Below are positions 62,801 to 64,000 of a DNA stretch of 64,000 bases, one piece after another. Within the stretch, counting starts at the first letter, position 1, and every line of letters begins with the position of its first letter. The notes below the pieces were generated by a model. That model made no database searches, was not told where the DNA came from, and was given only the letters and a program-made list of their open reading frames with translations. The DNA is from Acanthochromis polyacanthus (Eukaryota > Chordata > Actinopteri > Pomacentridae), in the NCBI RefSeq assembly GCF_021347895.1, contig NC_067116.1:33491639-33555638 (forward strand), given 5' to 3'. Position numbers and translations under genes: made by a program.

Positions 62801-63976
62801 TTACAAAGATGATTTATTGTTAGGACACAAAGTTTTCAATATGATTACTCAAAAATATAACAATAAACTGGAAAAAAAAAAGCTATTTGGAAAACACATA
62901 CAAATATATGAACAAAATAAATAATATATGTAAACCAGTAGCTGTGAAAAAAGACAAATCACAAAAATATTGAAACAAACATGCCATTGGGTAACTAAGG
63001 TTATTGGAATTTATTTTTTAAATGAAAGTAAATTAAATTAAAGACAACAATGATATAAGATCAGATATTTAAAAAAATCTTTAAATAAATATATTAAATA
63101 CTAAAAAATATATAGTGTTAAGTAAAAATGAATACATTTAATCTTATCTATATCTAAAATACATAAACATATTAAATACTAAAAAAAAGCACACCTACTA
63201 TTAAATAAAAGTATTTTTTATGAAGCTATTAAATAAACATTTATTTTTTTACACAAGGTAGAATGACAAAACACACAATTTGCAACATTATGTTGAGTTA
63301 TCCTAATTAATTTAATTACTTAATAAGCTAATTTATGTATTGTGTGCATCTTATTGACATGATTATATATTTAATGATGTGAAATTTATGTTTTCAATAT
63401 CAGACACGTTAGGACTCCATAATTTCAAACTAACATCTATTAAAGGTAACGAGTATAACAGAAAGAAAGCTGAGTACTTTTAATTCCTTGAACTGATTCT
63501 GTTTAACAGCTTCTCAGTCAAAAGAATATTTCAGTTAATTTTTTTTTATTTTTGTATTTTCTTGTTGCTGAGTTGATCCAACACATTTGTTAGTTTTACT
63601 GTATTTCACTAAAATATATTTCTCCAAAAAGGTGATATGATAGTTTAGGGACTTTTTAGTATATTTTCACATATTTAGTGCCGTCTTTAGAACAAAGTAG
63701 GATTCGCATACAGAAAAACTTGTTTGAGGTTGCAGGGTTTCTCTGGATCATTTGCACACTTGAAGAGTAAAAATTTAGACAATTAAATATTCCAGTAATA
63801 TCTTTACATGCCTTTCTCTGTAGGTCTTCTATGGGAACTCTGATCGTTCGTCCACGGTACAAAACCTGCTCCGTCCTCCCATAGTGGCCCGTTACATCCG
63901 ACTGCTGCCGCTGGGATGGCACACCCGCATCGCCATTCGGATGGAGCTGCTGATGTGCATGAACAAGTGTACCTGA
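59804..63976 (+). CDS. rs1: Retinoschisin, complete coding region
   Basis: Rs1 is a secreted discoidin-domain protein that forms octamers and supports photoreceptor and bipolar cell adhesion; human mutations cause X-linked retinoschisis. Exons: 59804-59858, 60329-60354 (or 60332), 60440-60647, 62073-62214, 62305-62500, 63824-63976. Lengths 26, 142 and 196 equal the human exons as I recall them. The product is about 259 residues against 224 in human. A signal peptide with VLLLLLL leads; an acidic Glu-rich stretch follows. ACTCDC (56-60) and LTCMPECPYH (94, 98) hold the oligomerisation cysteines. The discoidin domain includes [41 protein letters not shown] and [20 protein letters not shown]. 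It ends [11 protein letters not shown] with both C-terminal cysteines. Confidence 0.95.
60329..60354 (+). CDS. rs1: rs1 exon 2 (26-nt microexon)
   Basis: Reads AVLTVHSQE in the joined frame, donor GGAG|GTAAGA. The acceptor is a tandem TAGCAG, giving a 26-nt or 23-nt exon, both in frame. Human exon 2 is also 26 nt. The pyrimidine tract is weak. Confidence 0.75.
60440..60647 (+). CDS. rs1: rs1 exon 3 (acidic, Cys and Pro-rich linker)
   Basis: Acceptor TTGTTCAG, donor GCCAG|GTGAGG. Encodes [17 protein letters not shown], then ACTCDC, then a Pro-rich stretch ([16 protein letters not shown]) and LTCMP. At 208 nt it is about twice the size of human exon 3. Confidence 0.9.
60648..62072 (+). other. 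rs1: rs1 intron 3
   Basis: 1.4 kb with no recognised repeat or exon. Confidence 0.6.
62073..62214 (+). CDS. rs1: rs1 exon 4 (discoidin start)
   Basis: 142 nt. Encodes [20 protein letters not shown] and [20 protein letters not shown]. Donor TTTGG|GTGAGT, phase 2. Confidence 0.95.
62305..62500 (+). CDS. rs1: rs1 exon 5 (discoidin middle)
   Basis: 196 nt after TTGTTAG. Encodes [20 protein letters not shown], then [20 protein letters not shown] and DQTGNNR. Donor AACAGG|GTAGCT. Confidence 0.95.
62501..63823 (+). other. rs1: rs1 intron 5
   Basis: 1.3 kb, extremely AT-rich with many 'aaataaa' and 'attaaata' strings. Nothing coding was seen. Confidence 0.6.
63824..63976 (+). CDS. rs1: rs1 exon 6 with stop
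   Basis: After CTCTGTAG it reads [20 protein letters not shown] and [20 protein letters not shown], ending MNKCT and TGA at 63974-63976. The 3' UTR continues past the window. Confidence 0.95.
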   Translation, partial: VFYGNSDRSSTVQNLLRPPIVARYIRLLPLGWHTRIAIRMELLMCMNKCT

Positions 63977-64000
63977 AGTGCACTCTGCCTGCTCTCTCCT

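Noticed and set aside
1..64000. CRISPR arrays, operons, tRNA or rRNA genes
   Set aside because: None seen; the window is eukaryotic, with spliced genes and no regularly spaced direct repeats other than microsatellites.

Overview
The window is vertebrate, almost certainly teleost fish, genomic DNA. It is AT-rich with long introns, GT-AG exon structures and abundant teleost-type DNA-transposon remnants (Tc1/mariner, piggyBac-type, THAP/TTAA-type elements and MITEs). I found no bacterial features: no operons, no CRISPR array, no rRNA or tRNA gene. The species cannot be named from sequence alone.

Four protein-coding genes could be rebuilt exon by exon. (1) shroom2, minus strand: its 5' part fills 1-29.5 kb. 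A non-coding first exon ends at 29274. Coding exons lie at 26685-26895, 14208-14356, 719-841 and 1-263, and the gene runs off the left edge. (2) syap1, plus strand, complete: nine exons at 30009-32432, 354 codons, starting about 0.7 kb from the shroom2 5' exon in a head-to-head pair. (3) ap1s2, minus strand, complete: four coding exons at 56330-56508, 53307-53415, 52830-52967 and 37726-37773, giving 157 codons. The last intron is about 15 kb. A 5' non-coding exon ends at 57147 and lies beneath three CCAAT boxes. (4) rs1 (retinoschisin), plus strand, complete coding region: six exons at 59804-63976, about 259 codons, with a paired CRX/OTX-type site just upstream of the ATG.

The human orthologues of all four genes are, from memory, on Xp22, so this looks like a compact fish counterpart of that region. 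The genes do not form one pathway. Shroom2 organises apical actomyosin, Syap1 is a BSD-domain signalling/trafficking adaptor, Ap1s2 is the sigma-1B subunit of the AP-1 clathrin adaptor, and Rs1 is a secreted retinal adhesion protein.

Most of the rest is intron and intergenic DNA with mobile-element debris. The most striking piece is a 1073-bp TTAA-flanked element (23101-24173) with 434-bp near-identical inverted arms and a broken THAP-domain coding fragment, inside a shroom2 intron. A second TTAA-flanked element (39231-40219) sits inside an older repeat. A piggyBac-type MITE (50077-50553) is nested in a TA-flanked MITE. I saw no convincing novel biological system. The findings below are local structural and regulatory observations.
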